Positions 5,788 through 12,494 of a DNA stretch of 12,494 bases are shown here, one piece after another; the stretch's first letter is position 1; each line of letters opens with the position of its first letter. Below the pieces are notes generated by a model. That model was not told where the DNA came from. It searched no databases and worked only from the letters and a program-made list of their open reading frames with translations. The DNA lies in NCBI GenBank assembly GCA_900553475.1, contig USEF01000031.1, forward strand, positions 1 through 12,494. The letters are read 5' to 3'. A program made the position numbers and the translations under genes. The DNA is from an uncultured Collinsella sp. GTDB taxonomy: Bacteria; Actinomycetota; Coriobacteriia; Coriobacteriales; Coriobacteriaceae.

Positions 5788-6654
5788 ATGAGCTGGGCAC
5801 TTATCTCCGATTCAAGCTGCAACCTCCGCGATTGGCAACCGACCGCGCCCTATACCACCTTTGCATTTGCGCCCCTCAAAATTCGAGTGGGGGAGCGTGA
5901 ATTCGTCGATGACCTTTCGCTCGATGTTCATGAGCTCAACTGCGCTGTTCAGGCGGAGACGAACGCTTCTTCGAGCGCTTGTCCCAGCGTAGGGGAGTGG
6001 GCCGAGCTCTTCAAATTGGCAGACAAGACCATCTGCATGCCGATCTCTGAGGGTGTGTCGGGCAGCTACAACGCGGCAGCCACTGCTCGCGATATGGTTC
6101 TTGCCGAGGAGCCCGACCGACAGATTCATCTAGTCAATTCACGCGCAGCTGGCGGCAAAATGGACCTCATTTTCTTGCTGTTCGACCGCTATCTTGCAGA
6201 CAATCCGAATGTCTCATTCGAGGATGCTTGCGCATACTTCGATAGCCTTGAACAGAACAGCAAAATCCTCTTCAGTTTGTGCAATTACGAAAACCTCGCC
6301 AAAGCCGGACGTATCCCTAAGGCAGCCGGCGTCATTGCCAACAAGCTCAATATCCGCATTTTGGGCACGGCGAGTGAGGCCGGTAAAATCGAACTCGTGG
6401 GGCACACGCGTGGCGAAAAGAAGATGCTCAACAAGATCATCGACACTATGGAATCCGAGGGCTTTACGGGCGGTGAGGTCATCATCGATCACGTTGAGAA
6501 CGAAGCTGGAGCCCAAGCGCTTACTGATCGCATTGTCGAACATTGGCCCGGCTCCAAGACCATCATCATGCCCTGCAACGGCCTGGATTCCTATTACGCC
6601 GAGATGCACGGCCTGATCATCGGCTACGGCATGGGCGTAGCTTCGGGCAAATAA
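5788..6654 (+). CDS. DegV-family fatty-acid-binding protein
   Basis: A 288-residue cytoplasmic protein of the DegV/FakB family, whose members bind a fatty acid and present it to the kinase FakA for phosphorylation and entry into phospholipid synthesis. Seen: the opening ALISDSSCNL (4-13), a diverged TSqPS-type segment SSSACPS (61-67), SEGVSGSYNAA (87-97) matching the family SxxLSGTY loop, and AKAGRIPKAAG. The length fits the family. The start is ATG 5788, preceded by AGAAAGGA. It is a single-gene unit with its own promoter, overlapped by a long dyad, and it shares a bidirectional terminator with the convergent DUF1836 gene. No fakA/dhaK-like partner is in the window. Fatty-acid binding is inferred from the family; the ligand is unknown. 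Confidence 0.88.
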   Translation: MSWALISDSSCNLRDWQPTAPYTTFAFAPLKIRVGEREFVDDLSLDVHELNCAVQAETNASSSACPSVGEWAELFKLADKTICMPISEGVSGSYNAAATARDMVLAEEPDRQIHLVNSRAAGGKMDLIFLLFDRYLADNPNVSFEDACAYFDSLEQNSKILFSLCNYENLAKAGRIPKAAGVIANKLNIRILGTASEAGKIELVGHTRGEKKMLNKIIDTMESEGFTGGEVIIDHVENEAGAQALTDRIVEHWPGSKTIIMPCNGLDSYYAEMHGLIIGYGMGVASGK

Positions 6655-6671
6655 AGTCCAACCAAGCAAAA

Positions 6672-6719
6672 AAAACGGGCGGGACAAAGCGACAGATGGC
6701 TCTTTGTCCCGCCCGTTTT
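6672..6719. terminator. Bidirectional terminator between degV and the DUF1836 gene
   Basis: Perfect 18-base arms (6672-6689 and 6702-6719), of the form AAAACGGGCGGGACAAAG and its complement, with a 12-base loop. The A-run on one side and T-run on the other let it work on both strands. It lies 18 bases after degV and 10 bases from the stop of the convergent gene. Confidence 0.92.
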
Positions 6720-6728
6720 ATACGTCGG

Positions 6729-7340
6729 CTAGCTATTAAACCCGTTGAACTTGAGATAGCTCATCAGGTACGCTTTCGAAACAAAGGATGAAACCGCGCT
6801 GCGCACAAGCAGCGACTCACGCGTTACCTGATGCGCCGTATCGGGAACCGGCGTCTGCTCAACGGAAAACGCCGAACGAATCGATGCCTCGAGCTGATCG
6901 ACCACATAGTCGAAGGCCGTCGGGGCATCGTAGCTCAAACGCTGAATGTTAAAGAGCGCCTGCACCGCAGCAATAGGTAGCACCTGCTTAAAGATGCAGA
7001 TAGCGATCAGGCGGGCAATCTGCTCGCGACCATACTGCTTTTTGACCGGAGCAGGCACCAGACCGACCTTCACGTAGTTATTGATCATCGATGGCGTAAT
7101 GACAGGCTGCTCAACGCAAATAGACAGCGGCTCCATCCACAGCGCAACATACTCAATGACCTGGTCGCGGTAGAGCGTCACATTGGGCAACTGGTCATAG
7201 CGCGGCAGACTCAACGTATTGAGTTTGCGCACGATATCGGACTGAATAAATGCATCGGGCAGCACAGTGGGCTGAATATCCTCAGGCTTAATGCTGACCG
7301 ACGAATCGGACATCGGGATAACGCGTTTGGCGTGGTTCAT
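6729..7340 (-). CDS. DUF1836-family putative DNA-binding regulator
   Basis: A 203-residue cytoplasmic protein. The family core is visible at about 45-150: LPRYDQLPN, LYRDQVIEYV, the conserved ITPSMINNYVKVGLVPAPVKKQYGREQIARL, then helical sequence around QALFNIQRL. The segment from ITPSMINNYV resembles a MerR-like helix-turn-helix, in which NNYVKxGLvPxPxKKxY forms the recognition helix and wing. The start is ATG 7340, with GGAGGA upstream at normal spacing. I recall that a Bacillus DUF1836 member (YkrK) acts as a DNA-binding repressor, but the family is poorly described. The gene converges on degV, and its own promoter carries the same 28-bp dyad as the degV promoter, which suggests autoregulation plus control of degV. 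The effector is unknown. Confidence 0.85.
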   Translation of the reverse strand: MNHAKRVIPMSDSSVSIKPEDIQPTVLPDAFIQSDIVRKLNTLSLPRYDQLPNVTLYRDQVIEYVALWMEPLSICVEQPVITPSMINNYVKVGLVPAPVKKQYGREQIARLIAICIFKQVLPIAAVQALFNIQRLSYDAPTAFDYVVDQLEASIRSAFSVEQTPVPDTAHQVTRESLLVRSAVSSFVSKAYLMSYLKFNGFNS

Positions 7341-7364
7341 AAGGATCCTCCGTTCATTAGCTAT

Positions 7365-7370
7365 ATTGTA
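7365..7370 (-). promoter_or_regulatory. -10 box for the DUF1836 gene
   Basis: On the minus strand TACAAT lies 24 bases before the start codon. The region expected to hold the spacer and -35 is covered by the dyad at 7376-7403. Confidence 0.5.
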
Positions 7371-7375
7371 TTCTA

Positions 7376-7403
7376 GGTTATCTAGTTTTGCATACTATAT
7401 AGC
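7376..7403. promoter_or_regulatory. Dyad operator candidate upstream of the DUF1836 gene
   Basis: Read on the minus strand this is an imperfect inverted repeat (GCTATATAGT, spacer ATGCAAA, ACTAGATAACC) with the same seven-base spacing as the degV dyad. It matches that dyad at 25 of 28 positions and has the same orientation relative to its gene. It abuts the -10 box (five bases away), so a bound protein would block polymerase. Confidence 0.7.
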
Positions 7404-7412
7404 AGGAAAGTA

Positions 7413-7454
7413 AAGGTGGTTGGACAGCACATTGATGCACCGTCCAACCACCTT
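7413..7454 (-). terminator. Terminator downstream of trxB
   Basis: Perfect 13-base arms (7413-7425 AAGGTGGTTGGAC and 7442-7454) with a 16-base loop lie 41 bases beyond the trxB stop. On the minus strand the tail TTTACTTT is moderately T-rich; on the plus strand the hairpin is followed by TGTTTTA. It separates trxB from the DUF1836 promoter. Confidence 0.75.
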
Positions 7455-7495
7455 GTTTTAAAGATAGCAACCTTACATAAGATATATTATCGTAC

Positions 7496-8434
7496 TTATC
7501 CGCGTAGAAAAGCGTATGCGCTGGTAGCCGCTATGGCTCCATCAGAAACAGCGGTCACAACTTGGCGTAACCGCTTGGAACGGATATCGCCGGCAGCAAA
7601 TAAGCCAGGCGTGCGGGTGGCCATCGATTCGTCGGTCAAAATACCGCCGTCGGGCGCCAAATCCACCAGATGCTCTACAAGCTCGGTATGCGGCTGCGTG
7701 CCAGCAAAGACAAATATGCCAAACGAACCAGGATCAAAGGACTCGGAATAAGTGCCACCTGTAGCGTTGTCCTTAAAGGTGATAGTCATGGGCATGGCCT
7801 CGCCCGATAGTTCCACGATACTAGTTTGGTACCTAACTGAAATATTATCTTTTGCGAGCACCTTTTGAACCACGCCATCGGGGGCACGGAACTGATCGCG
7901 GCGCAAGACGATGGTCACGCTGCTGGCGATTTCCGACAAGAACAGGGCTTCCTCGCAGGCAGCATTGCCGCCGCCGATGACAAAGACCTGTTTACCGCGA
8001 AAGAACATGCCGTCGCACGTCGCGCAATACGAAACGCCGCGACCGCGATACGTATCCTCGCCAACAAAACCAGCAGATCGCGGCGTGGCACCCATGCAAG
8101 CGATAACGCTCGAGGCCAGCGTATCGCCCATATCATGATGGACCGTAAACAACGCCGCATCCGCATCGTAATCGATACCCGTAACCATGCTCCATGCAAC
8201 CTGTGCCCCCAGGCCCTCTGCATGTTGCTGAAAACGCTCGCCGAGTTCGGCACCACTCAAGAGCGGAATGCCCGGATAGTTCTCGACCTCATTGGTTGTG
8301 GCGATCTGTCCTCCCGACATGCCCTGTTCAATCACGGTCGTCGTTAGGTTAGCGCGCGCCGCATAAATGGCTGCAGCATAGCCCGCAGGCCCGCCGCCGA
8401 TAATCGCAACATCGATCGGCTGATGAGTAGTCAT
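7496..8434 (-). CDS. trxB: Thioredoxin reductase (NADPH)
   Basis: A 312-residue cytoplasmic FAD enzyme that passes electrons from NADPH to thioredoxin. Seen: the FAD dinucleotide fold IIGGGPAGYAAA (11-22), SGGQI (40-44), the redox disulfide CATC at 137-140 followed by D-G, the NADPH fold GGGNAACEEA (154-163), the LRRD segment (177-180) expected for NADPH, and the C-terminal FAD motif TPGLFAAGDIR. The length is normal for the low-molecular-weight type. The start is ATG 8434, preceded by AGGAGGT at about eight bases. The frame stays open far upstream, but that part is the antisense of the divergent glycosyltransferase gene. No thioredoxin gene is adjacent. It shares a 117-base divergent promoter region with the glycosyltransferase. 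Confidence 0.94.
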   Translation of the reverse strand: MTTHQPIDVAIIGGGPAGYAAAIYAARANLTTTVIEQGMSGGQIATTNEVENYPGIPLLSGAELGERFQQHAEGLGAQVAWSMVTGIDYDADAALFTVHHDMGDTLASSVIACMGATPRSAGFVGEDTYRGRGVSYCATCDGMFFRGKQVFVIGGGNAACEEALFLSEIASSVTIVLRRDQFRAPDGVVQKVLAKDNISVRYQTSIVELSGEAMPMTITFKDNATGGTYSESFDPGSFGIFVFAGTQPHTELVEHLVDLAPDGGILTDESMATRTPGLFAAGDIRSKRLRQVVTAVSDGAIAATSAYAFLRG

Positions 8435-8551
8435 GAAAAGACCTCCTGTCGAAAGATTGGCGTTCTTTGCGCTCATACCCAAATTTATGCGAACGTGACA
8501 CTCATGCACTACAATGATTCTCTGTGAAACAAAGATGAAGGGGAGATATCG

Positions 8552-9853
8552 ATGGATCAGACGCAGATGAGCGACGACGCTCCCCTGCTCACGCACAGCA
8601 CTCCCCAATCGGAACAAACCACACTCTTGGCTCAGCAAAAACCTCTCGTGACCATCGTGCACGCCTCGGTCGGCTCGGGCCACAAGGCCGCCGCAAATGC
8701 GATTGCGCAGGCATTCGACCTCATCCGCGGCACCAATGGCATCCCCGAGGATGTTGAGATTGAAGTGCTCGATATCCTTGATTTTGGACGCATAAAATTC
8801 GACGGCAACAAAACGGCCGCCTCGTTTACCGGCGCCACGCGCCCAATTTATGACTTGACCTGGCGTTATACCCTTACCGGACACCTGCTTTGGGGCGGTG
8901 GCACGGCATGGTCGCGCATCATGTTCCCCGCATTTAACGAGTACGTTCGGACTCGTAGGCCCATTGCCGTGGTCGCCACGCACATCACGGCAGCCAACGT
9001 TGCCGTCGGCGCACGCGTCATTACGGGCATCGACTATCCCGTCATTTGCGTACCGACCGATTACGAGGTCGAGGGTTGGTGGCCCCATAAGGACACCGAC
9101 CTATTCTGTGTGGCAAACGAGTTTATGGCCGAAACACTCCGCCCCCGCAAGGTTCCCGAGGCAAAGATCCGCATTACGGGCATCCCCATTCGCGCCGGAT
9201 TCGACACGGATTGCAATCGCGAGGAAGAACTCGAGAAGTTCGATCTCCCCACCGATAAGACCATTGTGCTGGTAATGGCCGGCGCCAGTTTGCCTCAACC
9301 GTACGTTCGCTTTCGCGCGGAGATGGACCGTACTCTCCCCTTCCTGCGCAGTTTCGAGGACATGCACTTTGTCTTTTTGCCGGGCAAGGATGCCGAATAT
9401 GCCACCCGTCTCAAAACGCTTTTCGATGCCATGAAACTCGAGAACGTCACGGTTCTTGACTACGTCGATGACATGGCGGCGCTTATGCACGGCTGTGACT
9501 TAGCAATTCTCAAATCGGGCGGACTCACTGTTACCGAATGCCTGTGCGCACACCTGCCGATGATTCTACTGGGCAAGTCCTATGGCCAGGAAAAGGCCAA
9601 CACCACCATGCTCACCGGCATGGGCGCCAGCATGCATGTCACCACCGCACGCGAGCTCATCGTGACGCTGCGCCACCTCCACGATCATCCCGAGTCGCTT
9701 AAGGCGCTGCTCATTAACGGTGAAGTGCTGCGACGTCCACGCGCAGCCGAGGACATCGCCATCGCAACCATGGAGCTCGCAGGCAAGCCCCAAAAACGCA
9801 AACGAGCCTTCTGCCGCTTCTACTGGGGAGAAAAACCCGCGCATATCAGGTAG
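8552..9853 (+). CDS. MGDG synthase/UgtP-type glycolipid glycosyltransferase
   Basis: A 433-residue GT-B glycosyltransferase of family GT28 type, expected to add a hexose from a UDP-sugar to diacylglycerol at the inner membrane face. The N-terminal MGDG-synthase domain begins after a polar extension of about 30 residues, with VTIVHASVGSGHKAAANAI (33-51), where His44 is the family-conserved residue. The C-terminal donor-binding domain shows LVMAGAS, FLPGKD, the KSGGLTVTE loop at 321-329 (family KpGGlt..E) and YGQEKAN at 344-350 (family pGQEe.N). The first part of the last motif departs from the usual PxPGQE. The start is ATG 8552, with AAGGGGAG seven bases upstream. It stands alone, divergent from trxB. 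UgtP-like, galactosyl or glucosyl specificity cannot be read from sequence. The start of the final basic segment (KPQKRKR) may aid membrane contact. Confidence 0.85.
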   Translation: MDQTQMSDDAPLLTHSTPQSEQTTLLAQQKPLVTIVHASVGSGHKAAANAIAQAFDLIRGTNGIPEDVEIEVLDILDFGRIKFDGNKTAASFTGATRPIYDLTWRYTLTGHLLWGGGTAWSRIMFPAFNEYVRTRRPIAVVATHITAANVAVGARVITGIDYPVICVPTDYEVEGWWPHKDTDLFCVANEFMAETLRPRKVPEAKIRITGIPIRAGFDTDCNREEELEKFDLPTDKTIVLVMAGASLPQPYVRFRAEMDRTLPFLRSFEDMHFVFLPGKDAEYATRLKTLFDAMKLENVTVLDYVDDMAALMHGCDLAILKSGGLTVTECLCAHLPMILLGKSYGQEKANTTMLTGMGASMHVTTARELIVTLRHLHDHPESLKALLINGEVLRRPRAAEDIAIATMELAGKPQKRKRAFCRFYWGEKPAHIR

Positions 9854-9881
9854 TGACTTACTGTCCGCTGACCGGCCCGGC

Positions 9882-9953
9882 CCGCCTATATATCATCCCA
9901 TGCTCAAACATTCTCGCTGCGCTGCGAAACTGCGCGCGGGACGATATAGGCGG
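9882..9953. repeat. Imperfect inverted repeat in the gene-free stretch before fmt
   Basis: CCGCCTATAT...CATCCC (9882-9899) pairs with GGGACGATATAGGCGG (9938-9953) with one mismatch and a two-base bulge. The inner part (GCTGCGCTGCGAAACTGCGCGCG) can fold further. There is no T-run, and the sequence just downstream (9956-10016) is GC-rich. It could be a dispersed intergenic repeat or a structured 3' end of the glycosyltransferase message. The whole gene-free interval is 329 bases; apart from this and the terminator I see no gene in it. Confidence 0.5.
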
Positions 9954-10041
9954 ATGCCCCGGGGACTACGTTGACGCTGCTTGTCTCGCCCGGGTGCCGT
10001 GGGCCAGGGAGGGGCGTCTTCGCTGATAATTGCTTTGTTGG

Positions 10042-10076
10042 AAGAGCTGCTTTTATTGCGGCTCTTTCTTTGGTTT
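10042..10076 (+). terminator. Probable Rho-independent terminator upstream of fmt
   Basis: AAGAGCTGC (10042-10050) and GCGGCTCTT (10058-10066) pair with one G-T wobble around a TTTTATT loop, followed by a T-rich tail. It lies 188 bases after the glycosyltransferase stop and would end that transcript before the fmt promoter region. Confidence 0.45.
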
Positions 10077-10182
10077 TGGGTATATTTGTTCTTGTTGAAT
10101 TGTTATTGCGGATGGGCTGGGTACTTGGCTTTCCGCTGTTATTTGTAGCCGTCTCGGCTTTGGTTGAGAGGAGACGATCTTT

Positions 10183-11103
10183 ATGCGTATTGTGTTTATG
10201 GGTACGCCTTATTTTGCTGTGCCTTCGCTGACTTCGCTTGTTGAGGCTGGTAATGAGATTGCGCTTGTTGTTACTCGTCCCGATGCTGTTCGTGGGCGTG
10301 GTAAAAAGTTGGAGCCGTCTCCTGTTAAGGCTAAGGCGCTTGAGCTGGGGTTGCCGGTTATTGAGGCTAATCGTATGACGCCTGAGGTCGTTGAGGCGCT
10401 TAAGACTGCCCAGGCTGACATTTTCTGCGTGGCTGCCTATGGTTGCATTTTGCCGGATGATGTGCTGCATATGGCGCCGCTTGGTATTGTGAATGTTCAT
10501 GCGTCTTTGCTGCCTCGTTGGCGTGGCGCCGCTCCTATTCAGCGTGCGATTCTTGCTGGTGATGAGGTTGCTGGCGTTTCCATTATGCGCATTGGGCATG
10601 GCGTGGATACTGGTGCTTATTGTGCTCAGGCTTCCACGTCGGTTGCCGGTAAGCATGCTGAGGCACTGACTATGGAGCTTGGCGAGCTGGGCGGCAAACT
10701 GCTTGCCGATACGCTTCCTTCCCTTGCCGACGGCACCGCCGTGTGGACCGAGCAGGATGAATCTCTCGTCACGCATGCTGCCAAGATTTCCAAGCAGGAG
10801 ATGCGTCTGGATCCGCACATGGCGGCGCTTGATTGCGTGCGTCATGTGCTTGCCTCGTCCGACACCGCTCCCGCTCGTTGCGTGATTGCCGGCAAGTCGG
10901 TTCGCGTGCTCGATGCTGCGCCAGCTGATGTGTCGCTTGGCGAGGGTCAGGTTCTCATTAAGGCCAAGCGTGTTTACCTTGGTCTTTCCGATGGTGCGGT
11001 TGAACTGCTCGAGGTTAAGCCCGATGGCAAGCGTGCCATGGCCGCTTCTGCTTGGGCTGCTGGGCTGCAAGGCGCTGATCTTATCTGGGGTGTTTTGTCA
11101 TGA
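10183..11103 (+). CDS. fmt: Methionyl-tRNA formyltransferase
   Basis: A 306-residue cytoplasmic enzyme that formylates initiator Met-tRNA with 10-formyl-tetrahydrofolate. Seen: the N-terminal MRIVFMGTPYFAVPSL, the folate-site/catalytic set Asn104, His106 and SLLP at 108-111 (NVHASLLPRWRGAAPIQ), and Asp142 in GVDTG, the equivalents of E. coli Asn106, His108 and Asp144. The C-terminal OB-like tRNA-binding domain follows, from about 205. The start is ATG 10183, with GAGAGGAGA upstream. The stop TGA overlaps the ATG of rsmB by four bases (ATGA), so the two are translationally coupled. The first half uses many T-ending codons (GTT, CTT, GCT, GGT), while the second half shifts to C/G-ending ones like the rest of the window. 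Confidence 0.95.
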   Translation: MRIVFMGTPYFAVPSLTSLVEAGNEIALVVTRPDAVRGRGKKLEPSPVKAKALELGLPVIEANRMTPEVVEALKTAQADIFCVAAYGCILPDDVLHMAPLGIVNVHASLLPRWRGAAPIQRAILAGDEVAGVSIMRIGHGVDTGAYCAQASTSVAGKHAEALTMELGELGGKLLADTLPSLADGTAVWTEQDESLVTHAAKISKQEMRLDPHMAALDCVRHVLASSDTAPARCVIAGKSVRVLDAAPADVSLGEGQVLIKAKRVYLGLSDGAVELLEVKPDGKRAMAASAWAAGLQGADLIWGVLS

Positions 11104-12494
11104 GCAAGCTTTCTCCCGCGCGCAAGCTTGCGCTCGATGTGCTAATGGAGGCCGATCGCCGCGGCATGTATGCGCGTGACGTGCTGTCCTCTCGCGCATC
11201 GGCCAAGGCTATTGACCAGCGCGATTCCGCTTTTGCCGCCCGCTTGGCGCTGGGTGTGGCCGCCACGCAGGGTATTTTGGACGAGCTGCTCGATCAGTTT
11301 CTCGATAAGCCTAAAAAGGTTGCGCCGCGTGTTCGCATGGCGCTTCGCATCTCGGCCTTCGAGATGCTCTATCTGCATACGCCTGGCCGCGTTGCCGTAA
11401 GTCAGGGTGTTGAGCTGGTGCGCAGCGGAGCTAAGTCTGCCGCCGGTTTGGCCAACGCCGTGCTGCATAAGGTTGCGGACAACGTTGAGGACTTTGCCAC
11501 GGCGTCCGATGTGAATGAGTCTGAGCGACGCTTGGTTCGTCTGTCGCGCTTGATGGGTCTGCCGCGTTGGCTGTGCGCTCGTATCATGGCGTCGTTTGAC
11601 ACGCCAGAGGGTGCGCTTAACTTTGCCGGCAACTTGGCACCTGCGCCGCTGGCCCTGCATGAGAACGCCTTTGCGACCAAGCCCGATCCGTATATCTCGC
11701 AGCTCGTCGCGCCTGTCTTCCCGGGCTGCCATGCCCCGGTTGATGCCCAAGTTACCGTTGCTTCGGGTGTGTTTGAGCGTGCTGCCGCGGTGGCCTCGGA
11801 CCTTAACGCGCAGCTTATCGCCACAGCTGCCACGCGCCCTGGTAGCTGCCTTGAGATTGGTGCCGGTCGTGGTACCAAGACCTATGTGATGATGTGCCAG
11901 GCCAAGCGTGCGGGCTATGAGCGTCAGCATACGGCGCTCGATCTGCATGATCGCAAGTGCGATCTGAATCTCGCTCGCCTGCACAAGGCCGGTATTCAGG
12001 GCGTTCGTACGGTTTCGGGTGATGCCTGCGAGCTTGATGAAGTACTGACGTCGTTTGATGCCATGCTTGGCAAGCCGGTTAAGTTCGACACGGTCTTTAT
12101 CGATGCGCCATGCTCGGGCACCGGCACCATGCGCCGTCATCCTGAGATCCCCTGGCGCCTGACCGAAAAGGATGTAGCGGTTGAACTGCCCAAACTGCAA
12201 CTGACGATGCTCAAGGAAGCCGCCGCGCGCGTGGCTGCCGGCGGCGAGCTGATCTATGCGACGTGCTCGGTCTTCGACGAGGAGAACACGCAGGTCGTGG
12301 ACGCGTTCCTTGCTTCTCCCGAGGGTGCCGGCTTTAGCGTGGCACCGCTTTCCGAGGCACAGATTCTGCAACTCCCCGAGTTCGATCAGGCCAAGAAGCT
12401 CGTATCCGTACGCCAGAACGATCGAGGCCTCTTCCAAAGCGTGCCAGTAAACGCCGACTCCTACGACGGCCACTTCTGCGCCAGACTGGTCCAC
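11100..12494 (+). CDS. rsmB: 16S rRNA (cytosine-967-C5)-methyltransferase, 3' end missing
   Basis: A SAM-dependent methyltransferase that modifies C967 of 16S rRNA before 30S assembly. The 465 codons in the window stay open to the last base; the final DGHFCARLVH resembles the family C-terminus, so only a few codons are probably missing. Seen: an N-terminal NusB-like helical domain (about 1-140, with ARKLALDVLMEA and RVAVSQGVELVR), SAM motif I LEIGAGRGTKT at 251-261, motif IV IDAPCSGTG with Cys338, and motif VI IYATCS with catalytic Cys389, plus EENTQVV. The two-cysteine arrangement defines RNA m5C methyltransferases. Motif I departs from the usual CAAPGGKT form, although the GxGxxT core is kept. 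The start ATG overlaps the fmt stop, the common fmt-rsmB operon layout. Confidence 0.92.
   Translation, partial: MSKLSPARKLALDVLMEADRRGMYARDVLSSRASAKAIDQRDSAFAARLALGVAATQGILDELLDQFLDKPKKVAPRVRMALRISAFEMLYLHTPGRVAVSQGVELVRSGAKSAAGLANAVLHKVADNVEDFATASDVNESERRLVRLSRLMGLPRWLCARIMASFDTPEGALNFAGNLAPAPLALHENAFATKPDPYISQLVAPVFPGCHAPVDAQVTVASGVFERAAAVASDLNAQLIATAATRPGSCLEIGAGRGTKTYVMMCQAKRAGYERQHTALDLHDRKCDLNLARLHKAGIQGVRTVSGDACELDEVLTSFDAMLGKPVKFDTVFIDAPCSGTGTMRRHPEIPWRLTEKDVAVELPKLQLTMLKEAAARVAAGGELIYATCSVFDEENTQVVDAFLASPEGAGFSVAPLSEAQILQLPEFDQAKKLVSVRQNDRGLFQSVPVNADSYDGHFCARLVH

Noticed and set aside
8435..8551. Promoters in the trxB/glycosyltransferase divergent gap
   Set aside because: TACAAT (8510-8515) and GTGACA (8495-8500) are present, but their spacing is wrong for a pair; a promoter must exist here, but I cannot place it.
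8435..9088. Upstream in-frame extension of trxB
   Set aside because: It is antisense to the glycosyltransferase gene; the FAD fold starts right after ATG 8434, which has a strong ribosome-binding site.
9971..10231. 86-codon plus-strand frame with hydrophobic segments, overlapping the start of fmt
   Set aside because: It would need a TTG start without a ribosome-binding site, spans a probable terminator and runs into fmt; the hydrophobicity comes from T-rich DNA.
9904..11070. Long minus-strand frame opposite fmt
   Set aside because: Arg/Asn/Thr-rich shadow translation with no family features; fmt motifs are on the plus strand.
11142..12494. Very long open minus-strand frame opposite rsmB
   Set aside because: It lacks a recognisable domain, is rich in Arg/His/Gln as expected of antisense GC-rich DNA, and lies opposite a frame with clear RsmB motifs.
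1..12494. CRISPR arrays, tRNA/rRNA genes, complete insertion sequences, prophage genes
   Set aside because: No regularly spaced repeats, tRNA folds, rRNA motifs or intact transposase/phage genes were seen on either strand.

Overview
The window reads as a chromosomal segment of a human-gut Coriobacteriia, almost certainly Collinsella aerofaciens or a close relative. The strongest evidence is the minus-strand gene at 356-1147. Its 263-residue product agrees residue for residue, as far as I can recall it, with the described 7beta-hydroxysteroid dehydrogenase of C. aerofaciens. The actinobacterial gene order phosphatidyltransferase / FHA protein / MerR-type FtsR-like regulator (1813-3888) supports this placement.

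Layout. 1-1664 is accessory in character: a broken IS30-family transposase start (57-359), the bile-acid 7beta-HSDH (356-1147, minus) with a possible nine-codon leader cistron in front of it, and a frameshifted remnant of an unrecognised gene (1378-1664, minus). 1813-5619 is a plus-strand run of closely spaced housekeeping genes: CDP-alcohol phosphatidyltransferase (pgsA-like), GarA/OdhI-like FHA protein, FtsR-like MerR regulator, adenine phosphoribosyltransferase (apt) and a secreted NlpC/P60 peptidoglycan hydrolase, closed by a clear terminator at 5644-5685. 5696-7403 is a self-contained convergent pair: a DegV-family fatty-acid-binding protein (plus) and a DUF1836-family regulator (minus), sharing a perfect bidirectional terminator. 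Each is preceded by a copy of the same 28-bp dyad (25 of 28 positions identical), placed over its promoter. 7413-9853 holds thioredoxin reductase (trxB, minus) and a divergent MGDG-synthase/UgtP-type glycolipid glycosyltransferase (plus). 9854-10182 is a structured gene-free stretch with an inverted repeat and a probable terminator. 10183 to the end is the translation operon fmt-rsmB with an ATGA overlap; rsmB runs off the window.

How the genes work together. pgsA-like, the glycosyltransferase, DegV and the NlpC/P60 hydrolase all act on the envelope or its lipids. The FHA protein and FtsR-like regulator probably tie nitrogen/carbon status and cell division to kinase signalling, as their mycobacterial and corynebacterial relatives do. 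The item most likely to be undescribed is the candidate regulon in which the DUF1836 protein controls itself and its convergent neighbour degV through the shared dyad. The 7beta-HSDH is the gene of greatest physiological interest, because it forms ursodeoxycholate.
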